Assembly (NCBI GenBank): GCA_933228675.1
Contig: OW121741.1
Location: 73,110,629 to 73,174,628 of the forward strand
Direction: 5' to 3'
DNA: 64,000 nucleotides
Source of the DNA: Stomorhina lunata
Taxonomy: Eukaryota > Arthropoda > Insecta > Diptera > Rhiniidae
The notes beneath the pieces are model-generated. The model saw nothing but the letters and a program-made list of their open reading frames with translations, had not been told where the DNA came from and made no database searches. Shown in pieces: positions 33,031-45,339 of the stretch. The stretch's first letter is position 1, and the number at the start of each line of letters is the position of its first letter. A program made the translations under genes and the position numbers.

Positions 33031-35130
33031 TTTCTAGCGGTGTATCCTTAGGCGTATTGTCAAGGACACGATTTTTTGGGGGAAAATCGCAATAACTTCA
33101 AATCTATTTTATGAATTTCAAATATTGATGACTTCAATTAAAGCTGCATTAATTCACTTTTAGATTCCATTATCTCTTCTCTTACAAATAAATTTTAAAT
33201 GGACGAAATGTAGCAAAAACTGCAAATTCTCTCATTTTTTCCCATACAAATGGGCTCAAAAACTTTGGGTCCGTTGCGCGGGCTCGTATCCTAAAAATAA
33301 ATCAATAATATTTTGCACACTTCCGATTGACATAATTTGACTACATAATTTCACTATTAGAAGTCGATCAGAGACAAAAGTCAAAAAACAACCCACCCTA
33401 GTAAATACTCAGCATAAAGGAATTTTACTGGAAAGTAAACGAACGAACCTATTATCATGTAAAATTTTCAAAATCAGTTTACTTGGAACGTATTTTTTAG
33501 TTATGTCACTTTTAAAGTAAATAGACGATATAAACATACCATAATAAACGTTTTGACCGGCTTTTTAAGACGGCACGGCACAAACAAAACTCACGCAAAC
33601 TACGAAAGGAAAGAGGGAATTTCTTTAATTTTTTATTAGCATGAGACAGACGACTCTTACAAAACAGCTGCATATTAATACGTTAAAATATGATGATGAA
33701 TTGATTTCAAAAAATATATATTTAAATTCCAATTAACTTTTTAACTGCTTATATTACCAGTTTTATTTTATAGGTAATTTCTTTGAAAATTTATATTATA
33801 GATTTGTTTTCAATGGAAAATTTGTTTAAATATGCAGAAAAATACATAAATAAAACCAAATAATTGCAAAACACTAAAATGACACTTTTTTGTCTTCTAT
33901 TAAGTAGATTTTTCCGATTTTCCGTATTTTATCTTTTTGTTTTCTTTCGTATGTTTTATTTTTGTTTTTTAATACATAAATAAATTTTGAAAACACATAA
34001 TAAAATTGCCAATTTTTCACGTTTTATTTTTGTCGATATCTCCGCGATTATTTGTGATGAAACTGTAGAGACGTTTTTGTTTTAATGACAATTGCTTTTA
34101 TATACATACATACGCTTAGTATGTATGTATGTAATTTTTATTAACATGTTACGTATTAGTACACGTGTAAATTATGCAAATGTAAACATTGTTGTTATAA
34201 ATATGTACGTATGTATGTATCTCGTAACATTTATTGAGATAAAAGCAACTGCAAAACTTTATTTTTGTTTAATGGTAAATAATTAAAAATAACTAAAAGT
34301 AATTTATTTACATTTGTATGTTATGGTTTGCAGTTGAACGAACAGTTCAGCAACTTTTTCTACACTCCACCAAAATTCAAGAATCCGCGCGAGTTATGTA
34401 TTGAGGCTTTTACGACAATGGCGGTGGTGGTGGCGAGTAAAAGTAGACAATTTCTTTACTTTGTTATACCGTTACTCATATGTACGTATTTACTCTTAAT
34501 TTTATTTATTCAAATTTTTTCTTTTCACTGAAACGCACTCATAAATATTTATTTTCGATTAACCGTTTACCAACCTCAACCAACCTCTCAGTTATACGTT
34601 TAAAATTGCACTGATCATCGAGTGGCGGCCAAAGAAAAACAATGTTGGGACTGAATTCGTTTACAGTTTATATGAGTGACGACGACTTTTTATCGAACCC
34701 AATAAAAACTTGTCTAGTACAAAATAATAAAGCTCATTGAGCTTTTTTATCCACTGCTGGTGGAGATGATAAGAAAAAGCTTTAAGTTCATTACTTTCTT
34801 CATGCCATACAATTGAGTGTGTACGTTGAAATCGGTTTTATTGAATTAGACTGAAAGGGAAGTATACAAGATATGTATTATTATTACATATTTCAAAAAG
34901 GTCGTTAATATTTTAATATATTTTAAACAAATTATAACCGTACAATAATCTAAAAAAAAACTATTATTTTTATTACCCTTAAAGTCGTTACAGATGAATT
35001 TTTCGTAGTGCAAATATAATTCGTGAATACGACTTAATTGCTAGCATTTCCCATTTACCTCCATAGCATAGTAGGAAATTACGACCAGAATCCCCATAGT
35101 TGTTTTCAGGGACCGTAACAGTTATGACTT
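33031..35130. other. Intergenic stretch, no gene seen; short ATGT satellite
   Basis: Contains simple repeats of TATG/CATA type at 34100-34135 and 34200-34220. Bases 33545-33680 and 34330-34640 are less AT-rich and contain short frames (for example 34328-34531) without recognisable content. A 5' UTR exon of the SLC5 gene could lie in this 29-kb gap but cannot be identified by eye. Confidence 0.35.
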
Positions 35131-35800
35131 TTATCGAAAAAGTCAAAAAATAACTGTTATTATAAAAATCAAAAATAAAAGTTATTTTTTAACTTTTATT
35201 TTAAAAATCAAAAATAAAAATTATTGTTTAACTTTTATTTTAAAAATCAAAAAAAAAGTTATTTTTAAACTTTTATTTTAAAAATCAAAAAAAAAGTTAT
35301 TTTTAAACTTTTATTTTAAAAATCAAAAATAAAAGTTATTTTTAGGAAATTTTGAGATAATTTCGTATAAAAATGGGAAATTTTGAGAAAATTTGCTATC
35401 AAAATAAGAAATTTTGAGAAAATTTCCTGTACAAGTAGGAAATTTTGAGAAAATTTCATATAAAAATGCGAAAATTTCCTATAAAAACAACTTTATTTCT
35501 GTTAAAAAAGTGAAAAAATAACTTATATTTCTAATTCAAAAAATAAAAGTTAAAAAATAACTTTTATTTCTGATTTTAAAAATAAAAGTCAAAACATAAC
35601 TTTTATTTTTACTTTTAAAAATAAAAGTTATTTTATAACTTTTATTTTTGCTTTTAAAAATAAAAGTTATTTTATAACTTTTATTTTTGATTTTTAAAAT
35701 AAAAGTTTTAAAATAATTGTTATTTTTGATTTTAAAAATAAAGGTTTAATAATAACTTTTATTTTTGACTTTTAAAATAAAACTTAAAAAATAAAAAGAT
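35130..35800. repeat. AAAATAAAAGTTATTTT minisatellite with inverted halves
   Basis: Units of about 37-39 bp (AATAAAAGTTATTTTTTAAC then TTTTATTTTAAAAATCA) run from 35140 to 35345. A middle block of GGAAATTTTGAGAAAATTTC units (35345-35480) follows. The first motif then returns with reversed polarity (TAACTTTTATTTCTGATTTT) to about 35800. Non-coding. Confidence 0.75.
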
Positions 35801-35932
35801 TATAAATATTTTGACTAAGACCATACAAACGGTATTTTTGGTTTTTTTTTCTACGATAACTCGTTATGGTTGATTTTTTTAACCAAAAATTAAAAAATAA
35901 CAGTTATTTTCGGTGGCTGGTTGTTTTTAATA

Positions 35933-36637
35933 TTTATACCCTTCACCACCACGGAAAGAGCATTATAAGTTTGTGCTGATGTATGTAACGCATAGAAATA
36001 TTTGAGTCGATTTAGCGATGTCAGTCAGTCCGTCCGTCTGGCTGGACCCCCATGTAAACCATGTAATTAAATTACAGGTCGCAATTCTAAAGATAATTTA
36101 ATTAAATTTTGCACAGATTATTTTTGGGACCATGGCTATGGAAATTCGTCAAAATCAGTCCATTATTTATGGTATCTTATGTAGGTCTCACTTCCCGGAA
36201 TTGATATTTTGGCCAAAAATATCAATATTTTAAAAATATTATTTTTTCATGAAATTTAAAACAAATGCTGCTTATGTAAACAAAAATCACTGTACAAAAT
36301 TTTGTTGAGATCGGCCCACATTTGACCACAGCTCCCATACAAACTCTTCCATATCACTAAAACGCTTATTAATCCGAAAATAATGACAATTTTAAAGTTT
36401 ATTTTTTGCATGCATTATTTTTGCAAAAACTGTAATCAAGATAATCGGTCTACATTTGACCCTAGCCCCCATATAAGTCAAAATGACGAAAACAGCTTCA
36501 ATATATAAGTCTTAATAAATTGTTTGTATTTTGACAAATTTTAGGAAATATTTGTCTTTATACACGAAAAAAACACATTTGACCTTAGTGGTGAAGGGTC
36601 GTATGGTGGGGCTATAGCACTTTCTTACTCGTTTTTA
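35933..36637 (-). mobile_element. Family A element, copy 2 (inverse orientation)
   Basis: Opens TATACCCTTCACCACCACGG, contains GTAACGCATAGAAATATTTG, GTCCGTCCGTCTGGCTGG, CCCCATGTAAACCATGTAAT and TGGTGAAGGGTCGTATGG, and closes at AGCACTTTCTTACTCGTTTT. A segment equivalent to GTCTTAGACCCACC is deleted. Confidence 0.75.
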
Positions 36638-36699
36638 ATAGATTTTGACATCAGATAAGAGCTAACATTTCAAAACAAATGTACTTACTTAAATAACCG

Positions 36700-36965
36700 A
36701 TATTTACAACCGATCAGGTTTTTGAATTCCATACGCTTCGATCTTCTGCGCTACTCTCCACTTTCGTGTACTTGGTCTTTCCATCGAAGTTTCAAACGTA
36801 CTCTTCTTACATTAGGCTGTCCGTTTTCCAATTTTAGCTTTTTAATAGAAATTCTTTTTTCCAGAAGTGGATTACTAGCCTGACGTCCTAACCCACATTT
36901 TTATTGTTCTCATGGGAGAACTCCCAAATTTTACCATACTGCATTGTCTACTAAGGCTGTAATAA
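36700..36965 (-). mobile_element. LINE C-terminal remnant
   Basis: The minus strand reads PLLEKRISIKKLKLENGQPN then VRRVRLKLRWKDQVHESGE with a following stop. The RWKDQV phrase is typical of the C-terminal end of LINE polyproteins. Short, unlinked to an RT domain, and moderately uncertain. Confidence 0.4.
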
Positions 36966-37439
36966 AAGGCGTTAATTTCAAAATGACCAAGTTATATGTT
37001 TATCGGATTCGGAGAAAAAACTTTTTTTTATAAAAAAATTTATTTTTTTATTTAAATACATAAAAAACAAAGATTTTTTATTGTATTATCTTAAAACTGG
37101 AAATATTTTAAATAGAATAAGCTTTATTTAAAATCCATGAATAAATGGTAATTTTATTAAGAATTAAGTAAATGAAGTGAAAATACCCAATTTTGTATTT
37201 AAACGTTAAATGTTGGCCAATTTTCTTGAAATTTTGCAATTTATACAAAACATATGGGCAAATCCAAAAAATCTTAAGCCAAGGACAAAATTTTAAAACT
37301 GTCAAAATTACATATTTGAGTTTATGGAAAAATTTACCATATATTGATCCTTTAGAATATATAAAGATACAATTTTTGATTGGTCTCTTCGTGAATGGCA
37401 GGACTATATTTGCATCCATCTCGAATTTTTATAAGTTTT

Positions 37440-37940
37440 ATTATACCCTTCACCACCATAGGTGGAAAAGGTATTATAAGTTTGTGCTTATGTATGCAAC
37501 GCATAGAAATTTCTGTCTTAGAGCCACCTTTTAGTATACCAATAGGCTTAGAATCACTTTTAGAGTCGATTTAGCGATGTCAGTCCGCGACCGTTTGGCT
37601 GGACGGCTGGCTGGCTGGACCGCCATGTAAACCATGTAATCAAATTACAGGTTGCAATTCTAAAGATAATTTAATTAAATTTTGCACAAATAATTTTTGG
37701 GACCATGGCTATTGAAATTCGTCAAAATCGGTCCATTATTTATGGTACCTCCCATAGGTCCCACTTACCGGAATTGATATTTTGGTCATAAAATTTAAAA
37801 CAAATACTGCTTATGTGAACCAAAATCACTATACCAAATTTCGTTGAAATCGGTCCACATTTGACCATAGCTCCCATACAATATTTAGAGGAAAAAGAAC
37901 ACCTTTGACCTTAGTGGTATATCACTTTCTTACTTAATTT
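37440..37940 (-). mobile_element. Family A element, copy 3, internally deleted
   Basis: Opens TTATACCCTTCACCACCATA and follows Family A through TCACTTTTAGAGTCGATT, CGGTCCATTATTTATGGTAC and GACCATAGCTCCCATACAA. It then jumps to the terminal CACCTTTGACCTTAGTGG, losing about 300 bp. Ends at CACTTTCTTACTTAATTTT. Confidence 0.75.
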
Positions 37941-38703
37941 TATATAAGTTTAATAAGCATAGGTATAGAGGTTTAGTGGGGACTCAAAATCTGCTTACAT
38001 ACATAGTTAAATATAAAAGACTCTATCGAAAGTAATTGGAGTGATATAAATAACGTCAAGTAAAAAAGGGCTCACAGCGTGTAGCGTCCGCGACATTAAT
38101 CAAGGTTTTTTAAATTTGACTAGTGCAATTTTTCTTTTTTCTCCAATCGAACTAGATTCGCTAAAATAACTTATAGAATGCTTTAAATTATGCCAAAAAT
38201 ATACAGATATTAATATAGCATCCCTGTAGTTAAACTAGAACCATGTGTCCCCAAATCAACACTTTGTGTAACATCAGTTCAAATGTCCCCAATTTTACTT
38301 CAGTACTGAAATTTATTTTCATTTCGATCGATGAAAAAAAAAGAGGGATTTATATTTGAAATATAAATATCCCTCGTGATGAATATTTAAATATCTTTAA
38401 CGATAAATATCCGAACAGACAAATATTTTATTGATTGTTTTATTTTTGAACTTCTGTTTTGACTTTGAAAAAATAAAATATTTTTGAAATTTTAAAATTT
38501 TCAACAATGAATGTATGAATATGTTTCCAATTAATTGGAATGTTTTAGGACATCGAAGTTAAACCTAATAATCCTAATGGAACTAATGGTGGTTTCTTCG
38601 ATTCGCAAAACCATTTCAACGTAAAATTTGCAACAATAATAGAATTTATTGTTATTTAAACGTTCTAAAGACTTTTTATACCAGGACAAATCTTCTACTT
38701 CTG

Positions 38704-38740
38704 TCATCCTTGACTCCCAGTAGAGCATAGGGCATGGGAG
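38704..38740 (-). repeat. RTE 3'-end scrap
   Basis: TCATCCTTGACTCCCAGTAG then AGCATAGGGCATGG repeats the 3' end of the RTE LINE at 23500. The downstream sequence to about 39130 is GC-richer and worn, with no readable frame. Confidence 0.5.
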
Positions 38741-39399
38741 AATGCAACAGTTGCCTAGCGTCTCCAGTTACCAGGTAAGAACTGTATCCAATTCCCAGTC
38801 TAACCTCCTCGTGGTACATCTTGGAAACCTGAACAAAATAGTTTTAGATGCGGTAAACAACCTGCGTAGGATTCTAGATCAGGGCTAATATAAGAGCCAT
38901 TCCAGCCTATTTGGTCTAAGGGTCTAAGATAATTGTACTTGGTAAAGTACGAAAATGCAGGGTCTGTTCAAAATATTAGTTGCGGCTGCAAACGAGCGTC
39001 TGTCTCGGATCGAGCGCATCGCTATATAAACGAGTTGTTTCTTTGGACCCATCACCCATCGACTTAAGTTTTAAGCATGGATAGAAACAACATTACAGAA
39101 TATACTACTCCAAGGGGTAATCATCAAGGATTTTAGAATTGCCTAATCTATGCATTAACATAAACATTATGATAAATGAAACCAGGAAAATTTTTCCTGG
39201 AAATAACAGAAATAAAATTTGAATATTTTCTATCAAAATTTTTTTTCATCGGATAAAAAAAGATGAAAATTATTTTGAACTGATAAATATCCCAAACGAT
39301 TTTTTTATTTTTTATTTTCATCGGATTGAAAAACGATACAAAATTTTTCGAACAATTAAAAATCATTAGGGATTTTTATTATTTTTTAAACTTCAATGC

Positions 39400-39720
39400 A
39401 AGGCGAATTCATTACAGGTGGTGGTAAGAATACAACAAATACAACATGACAAAATGAAACCCCATGTTGTTCTTGTAGTTTTGCTTACATTTTGTCAAAT
39501 TTTTGTATGTAAAATTTCAAGGCGAATTCATCAGCTGGGCTCTTGATATCATAGTGTAAGAATGAAAGTGGTATCAAGAGCCCAGCTGATGAATTCGCCT
39601 GGAAATTTAATGAACAAAAATTTGACAAAATGTAAGCAAACCTACAAAAACAACACGGGGTTTCATTTTGTCACGTTGTATTTGTTGTATTCTTGCCACC
39701 ACCTGTAATGAATTCGCCTT
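39400..39720. mobile_element. 320-bp near-perfect hairpin (foldback element), AAGGCGAATTCATTACAGG
   Basis: The left arm runs from AAGGCGAATTCATTACAGGT through AAGAATACAACAAATACAAC and GACAAAATGAAACCCC to GCTCTTGATA. The right arm is the same sequence inverted, with roughly 90-95 percent identity over about 150 nt, around a loop of about 20 nt. The motif AAGGCGAATTCAT occurs both at the outer ends and again 30 nt from the loop. No coding. Confidence 0.85.
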
Positions 39721-39861
39721 GCTTGATATCACTTTCATTATTACACTATGCTTCAATGATTGTTTTTGTATATGAAAATATTGTTTTAAAAGTATTAATA
39801 TTCGGTCTCTGATATATAGGCACTACTATTCTAGTATAAATCTGGTGACATTGTTAATGTA

Positions 39862-40172
39862 TCGAGCCCTTAGATGTAAATAATCGTAAACGACTTTCGG
39901 TTTAATATCTCTTATACTATTAGAGACAACGTAGTACAGTAAGCATTTTTTTTCTTAAGTAGTTTTCGAACGTGTAAAAATCTTTTCGATAGGTTTATAT
40001 TTGCAAAAGTTATACGGACCAATAGTTTTTACATACAATGGTGCTCAACTTTGGCCTACTGTAGAGGCCACTGTGCTAAAAATAGACATGTTTTTAAGAA
40101 TATTTAGATTTTTTGTCGCTTACGATCAAAATTTTTCCTGTCGCTTGCGATCATTTCAATCTAAGGGCTTGA
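39862..40172. mobile_element. 310-bp TIR element nested in Family D
   Basis: Left terminus TATCGAGCCCTTAGATGTAA then ATAATCGTAAACGAC. The inverted right terminus reads TATCAAGCCCTTAGATTG then AAATGATCGCAAGCGAC. Comparison with the uninterrupted Family D copy at 42110-42165 shows it sits inside otherwise continuous Family D sequence, with TATGTATC-like bases on both sides. Confidence 0.65.
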
Positions 40173-40400
40173 TATATGTATCTTAATAGGCCCCAATTTG
40201 ATTCCAATGTCTCTATTTGAACCAAAAGAACTACTAAGTTAGTATTGACTAAGTTAATAGTGATAAAGTCTATTGGTAGTTTTCGTCTAATAGTAGATAA
40301 CATTGGATGGAATACAAGTAAGTAGTACTGGAGACATTTTTAAAAGCAAAACAGTATTGTTTCTCTGTCGCCATTTACTACAGGGATTTTACAGAATAAT

Positions 40401-40640
40401 ATGTATATCGTCACCTAAAAGACGAAATAACCTAACTGCGGTTTTCAAAAGTTTACAGGAGAGGGGTTTCCCTCGTTTTAAAACTGGAACTATTTGCAAT
40501 ATTGAAACGAAAATTATATATTTAGATTAAAATGAAACGAGAAATATATATCGGTTGAGAAAATTTTGTTTTAACACAGCTTATGTTATGTCACTTAGGT
40601 TATTTGGAATTGCAAAGATCTGAATCCAAATAACCTGTGA
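40401..40640. mobile_element. Family G element, copy 1
   Basis: Starts ATGTATATCGTCACCTAAAA then GACGAAATAACCTAAC. Contains TTTACAGGAGAGGGGTTTCC and ACACAGCTTATGTTATGTCA, and ends in a hairpin TTAGGTTATTTGG...CCAAATAACCTG. The inverse copy at 49482-49720 covers the same span. Confidence 0.7.
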
Positions 40641-41204
40641 ATAAATAAATTTTTTTATACATGAATATTATATAAATTGAGTAATAACAGTTTTAGTTTC
40701 TTTTACTGGTTTAAGCAAATGAAAATACTTAATAATTGTTTAAATTGCATTAACAAAATTAAATTTGTATCGCCATTTTTGATGATTTAGTTCTATCTTT
40801 TTTAGATGCGGAACGGTCCTCTATGTACAAAACTGTAAAAATTTGGTAATTTGGGATATTAGATGTTCAAAATTTTGCACAGATAGACATTATAATAATC
40901 CATAAAAAAACTCAATTTTGAAATGTTTGCAGATAGGTTATTAGGTCTTTAAGATGACGACATAGCAATTTTAGATAACACAAGCTTAAAAAAATTCACT
41001 TTTTGAGTCACAATATTTATCACTATATTAATTTGTCGAAATTTTATATTTTTTTAATTTGATTGATTAAAAAAATGAAAAATGGCAATTTTTGAAAAGG
41101 CTAATTAGATAGAATCTAAATCAAAGTAAATTGGAAGGTAGCCAACAAATTTTAACGATTTTGTTTATTTGTATACTTTTTAATTTAACTTACTTTCTTA
41201 TTTG
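40641..41204. other. AT-rich sequence with a Family G end scrap
   Basis: TTTGCAGATAGGTTATTAGG then TCTTTAAGATGACGACATAG (40926-40967) resembles a Family G terminus. Nothing else recognised. Confidence 0.4.
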
Positions 41205-41745
41205 TAATTCCGTTTAAATCTGCCAACTCATTTTTGACCTACTTCCTCTGAACCGATTTAGCTCAAATTTGGACCATGGTCCAATCTTGGATGACAATAT
41301 GTACAATATTTTGCTATCATTAGTGTGACCCATATTTTCATAAGGATGACTTGTAATTTCATTAGGGTGGCTCAAATATAAAATAAAAATATAACAGTAT
41401 AATAAAAATTACTTTTTTTAAGCAACTTATACTTTTTACTTTTTTGCTTGTTTGTAATTCCATTCAAATCTGCCAACTCGTTTTTGACATACTTCCCCTT
41501 CAGCTTAAATTTGGACCACAGGTCAATCTTGGATGACAATACAGTATTTTGTTGTCATTAGGGTTTCTCATTTTTCATTTCAATTAAGGTATTTATCGTA
41601 TTTTTATAAGGATGACCCAAATTTTGACTTTACGCTTAACAACACAATATTTTGGTAACATTAAGTTAGCCCATATTTTTATTAGGGTGGCTCAAATAGA
41701 TAAATAAAACAGTATAATAAAAATATTTTTTTTAAGCAACACATA
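41205..41745. repeat. Two imperfect direct repeats of about 250-300 bp
   Basis: GTAATTCCGTTTAAATCTGC, AACTCATTTTTGACCTACTT, AAATTTGGACCATGG and CAATCTTGGATGACAATA at 41205-41400 recur as close variants at 41455-41700, each followed by ATTAGGGTGGCTCAAATA. Confidence 0.65.
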
Positions 41746-41981
41746 AACAGGTTTCTTTATTTAATGACGGCGTTATAAAATTATCTTGAAAATTGTAGCC
41801 TTTTCTTATTTTTTAAATTATTCCAATATATTATTTGGAATATACTCTTGTGATCGTCTAATAACGATTTTAATTTTATGACATTTTAGATTTTTTATGA
41901 ATTTTTAAAAATTAAATTTTTTTAGATTTTTCAGAAAAAAAAATAATTTTTTTAAATTTCGTTCTCGATGTAAGATAAACT

Positions 41982-42372
41982 ACCCTGTAGTAAAACTGGA
42001 ACCATGTGTCTCCATGTCAACACTTAGTGTAACATCAATTCAAATGTCCCCAATTTTAGTTCACTACTGAAATAGTTAATATATAGAGATAACTACTCTA
42101 GTATATAACTGGTGATATTGTCAACGAATGTGTCAACATATATGTATATCAATAGGCCCCGATTTGATCCCAATGTCTCCATTTGGACTAAAAGAACTAC
42201 AAAGTCAATACTAAGTAAATAGTGGTAATGTCTACTGGTAGATTTCGTAGGAACTCTAAATGTTAAATGTCAATAGTAGATAACATTCGATGGGGCAAAA
42301 TTGGCAAGTAGTACTGGAGACATTGTCAATAGCAAAACAGTATTGTTTCTCTGACGGCATTTACTGCAGGGT
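41982..42372. mobile_element. Family D element, intact copy (about 390 bp)
   Basis: Termini CCCTGTAGTAAAACTGGAAC and, inverted, CCCTGCAGTAAATGCC, with TA directly outside both ends in this copy. The interior holds GTGTCTCCATGTCAACACTT, ATGTCCCCAATTTTAGTTCA and ATAGGCCCCGATTTGATCCC. Non-coding. Confidence 0.75.
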
Positions 42373-43200
42373 AACTTCAAAAATTTATATGTATAGGTAT
42401 TAGATGTTAATAGTGTTTTACGAAGTACACTATTAAATTGCAACATATAGTTCTACTTACAACTGAGATACAGCCAAAACTCGGAATTCGAAGCTAAATT
42501 AAAATTTTATTTCCTTTTAAACTGTATTTTTTAAATTTGTATAAAAATCGTCTTTTTGTTTAAAATTCCACAATTTGAAAATATTATACCGACATGAATT
42601 ATATATCAGATCTTAGAAAATCCTCCAAAGCAAAACGGTATTAAATATGATCAAAATAGGTACATTGCAATCTGAGATATTGCCAAAACTCTGAATTCGA
42701 TTTCCCTAAAATTACCGAATTTAATTTTTTGTTTTTAAACTGTGTATTTAAAAAAAAAACTTTTTTGAGCTGTATACCAATTTTTTTTAAACAGTAATTT
42801 TTTAATTATATATCAGATTTAAGAAAATACCCGGTCTTTAAACACAAGAGATATCGCCAAAATTCAAAATTCGATGAGAATTAAAAAAAAAATTGAAAAA
42901 CTATATTTAAAAAAAAAAAAATTAATTCGTCATCGAAGTTTAGTATTTTAGCTATATCTCGGGTGTTTATGCGCTGATTTTAATGAAATTAAATAGCGTG
43001 CTGCGTAGGGAAATTTCCTAAAATCTGGTGTATAATTCCACAAACTTGATTTCAACAGACAGACAAACGGACAAATCGACTCTCCTGGCGATTCTGAGTC
43101 GATCGGTATTTTTCTAAAGCGAGTTTGTCTAAGGCGAATAAAAAAAAATTACAAACTGAATGATAAACTTATAATAATTCTATACATATATTCAAATTTT
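42373..43200. repeat. Worn dispersed repeat (GATATTGCCAAAACTC phrases)
   Basis: Repeated statements GAGATACAGCCAAAACTC / GGAATTCGA (42468), GAGATATTGCCAAAACTC / TGAATTCGA (42672) and GAGATATCGCCAAAATTC (42848) give a loose tandem of about 190 bp. It ends with AACAGACAGACAAACGGACA near 43060, like the repeat end at 21540. Confidence 0.55.
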
Positions 43201-45160
43201 TCATATAACATTGAAGTTTTGAATGAATGCAGTGTTTTAGTCATGTTAAAAGGCTATTTACTACGCATAAACTTCCAAAAATATATTCTATAACTCTTAA
43301 CAATAAGAAGATATCTTCTTTCAAAGAGGAAACGCGAAAAAAACTTAAAATCTTTTAAATTTAACAAAGGAAAATTCATTTTGAGAAATGCACTTTTTCA
43401 AAAAATAAATTATAATCAATAAAATGTAATTAACGTCGTATATAGTAAAATTTAAATACATAAAAGGATCCCAAATCATGAGGCAGTATTTTTAATAGGA
43501 ATTGGTAAAATTTCATAAGTTATGTTATACAAATCCACTTTTATACAAATCCACTGTGAACAAAATGGTTTATCTACACATTTTAAAATTTTGTATAACA
43601 ATTTTCGAAGACAAAACGCGAATATTGGGTTTTATTTAATAATTTTTATTCCAGGAAATGAGAAGGAGTCTAGCAATCATATTGTAAAAGATCACTTTGG
43701 TAAAAACTTACTAATAAGAGAAATAAAGAGTTTTTTGCTTCTCCTGATCATTATTTGCAGATCATTATTTTGCAGATAAGCCATTTAAGATATAGGCCGG
43801 CGATATATTTCGTTTCGAAAATTAGATAATGAGTGGTTTTCGATCTAGCCTAGAATAAAGGATGCTCCTCATGATGATAATGAACTAACTAACCATCTAA
43901 ACTCGTCAAGGTTGTCCCCGTCAAAATTTTTCTGTTTTATAAAAAAACTGTTTATTACAAATATAAATAATTGTAATAAAGTGGGATTCTAGATCAATAC
44001 ATACTATTATGTTTAATTTTATTATTAAATGTCAGATAACTTTTGAAAAAAGAAACCTTTAAAAATTATTTTTAGTTTTTAAAGTTTTCGTGTTGTCATA
44101 AAAACCCTGTTCATTTTATACATTGTTTTTAATGTAACTTAGACTGAAACAATTAAAGAACAATTTTATTTCATAATAATAAGTTTTTTAATACAATATG
44201 ATGTATCGTATTCATTTTATTAAAAGAAAATTAATCAAAAATAAGAAATTAAAATCTATTTAAAAAAAAAAAAAACAAATCATAAAATAATTCATAATAA
44301 CTTTACTAAACTACGGTTATTAATTAATAATATTACATATTACATATGTTATAACATTTTATACTAAAAGGTTAAAGAGAAACCAAATAATATTTAAGAA
44401 TTAATGAAAAATATATAGTACTTATAAGTGGTACAAAATGTTAAATTAAAAAAAATAAAAAATGGTGTTAACCCTGAAATTCCCGATTTTCTGATTCCTG
44501 AGGTTTGTTTTGCATATCATTTTTTTAACTGCTGCTCAGAGTAATGCTATTCCACATTTGTAGTGTAAGTTTTATACGCAAACCCCTCATTTCCGATTGA
44601 AGAATTTTTTAATTTATATTATTTAGGGTATTCTAGTCGTAATTTCAAAAAAGCTTAAAAGTTTTTCGTTTTAAATTTCAAACCAAAAATATTTTAAAAC
44701 CAAACAAATAACAAAACTAAAAATTTAAAGCTGTTATTACAATACGACTAGATAATTGACCTTGTAAATTCTTAATCGTCATGACATAGAAATAGGACGC
44801 AAGTATGTGATAAAGTACAACTATCTATATTTTTTAAAGAAAACCTTAAGTTATGATTTTTATTTCGTAGTCGTTTATTATTCAATGTTTGTTGGAAAGT
44901 TCCAATGTATTTAAAATAAATGGAAATAAACTTCAGAAGTGACTTTTATGAGTTAGACGAATAAATATTACACTAAAATGAAATATGCACAAAAAGCACT
45001 TATTATTTTACTTTTAACCAATGCTAAAATTTAAAAATTGGATTTCAATTAGAGAATTTTATTTGCAAATTTTTATTAGTAATAAAAAAAGACCAAATGT
45101 AAATGAGATTTTACTATGTATTTGAAACGGATAAATTTTAATTTGAAATAAACAGGCATG
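43201..45160. other. Intergenic AT-rich sequence, nothing recognised
   Basis: An 85-codon frame at 43522-43779 has no recognisable domain. The rest is low-complexity AT-rich DNA without obvious element ends. Confidence 0.45.
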
Positions 45161-45339
45161 TCGCAGAACTCAATTCCGTTTTAAAATTTCACAAATTTTG
45201 CTACTTCAGAAAAAGTTTGTAATGAAACCACTTTCTATTTTTAAAGTAGAATTTAATTTGCTTGTATTTCTTTGTTTATTTAATATTTAAAAAAAACTCT
45301 TAAATCAATCAGTGTTATTTGCTAAAACAATAAAGGTAT

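Larger units (their letters stand above)
38224..40385. mobile_element. Family D element, split copy containing several nested insertions
   Basis: The left end CCCTGTAGTTAAACTAGAAC, then ATGTGTCCCCAAATCAACAC and AAATGTCCCCAATTTTA, stops at about 38310. The match resumes at about 39806 (TATATAGGCACTACTATTCT) and ends GCCATTTACTACAGGG. The intact copy at 41982-42372 shows what was interrupted. Insertions between the halves include an RTE 3' scrap, the hairpin at 39400-39720 and a TIR element at 39862-40172. Confidence 0.65.

Noticed and set aside
34092..34286. 64-codon frame with YVCMYL-type repeats
   Set aside because: Produced by the ATGT microsatellite.
37108..37534. Two overlapping 100-codon frames on opposite strands
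   Set aside because: AT-rich low-complexity composition, no domain, runs into a Family A copy.
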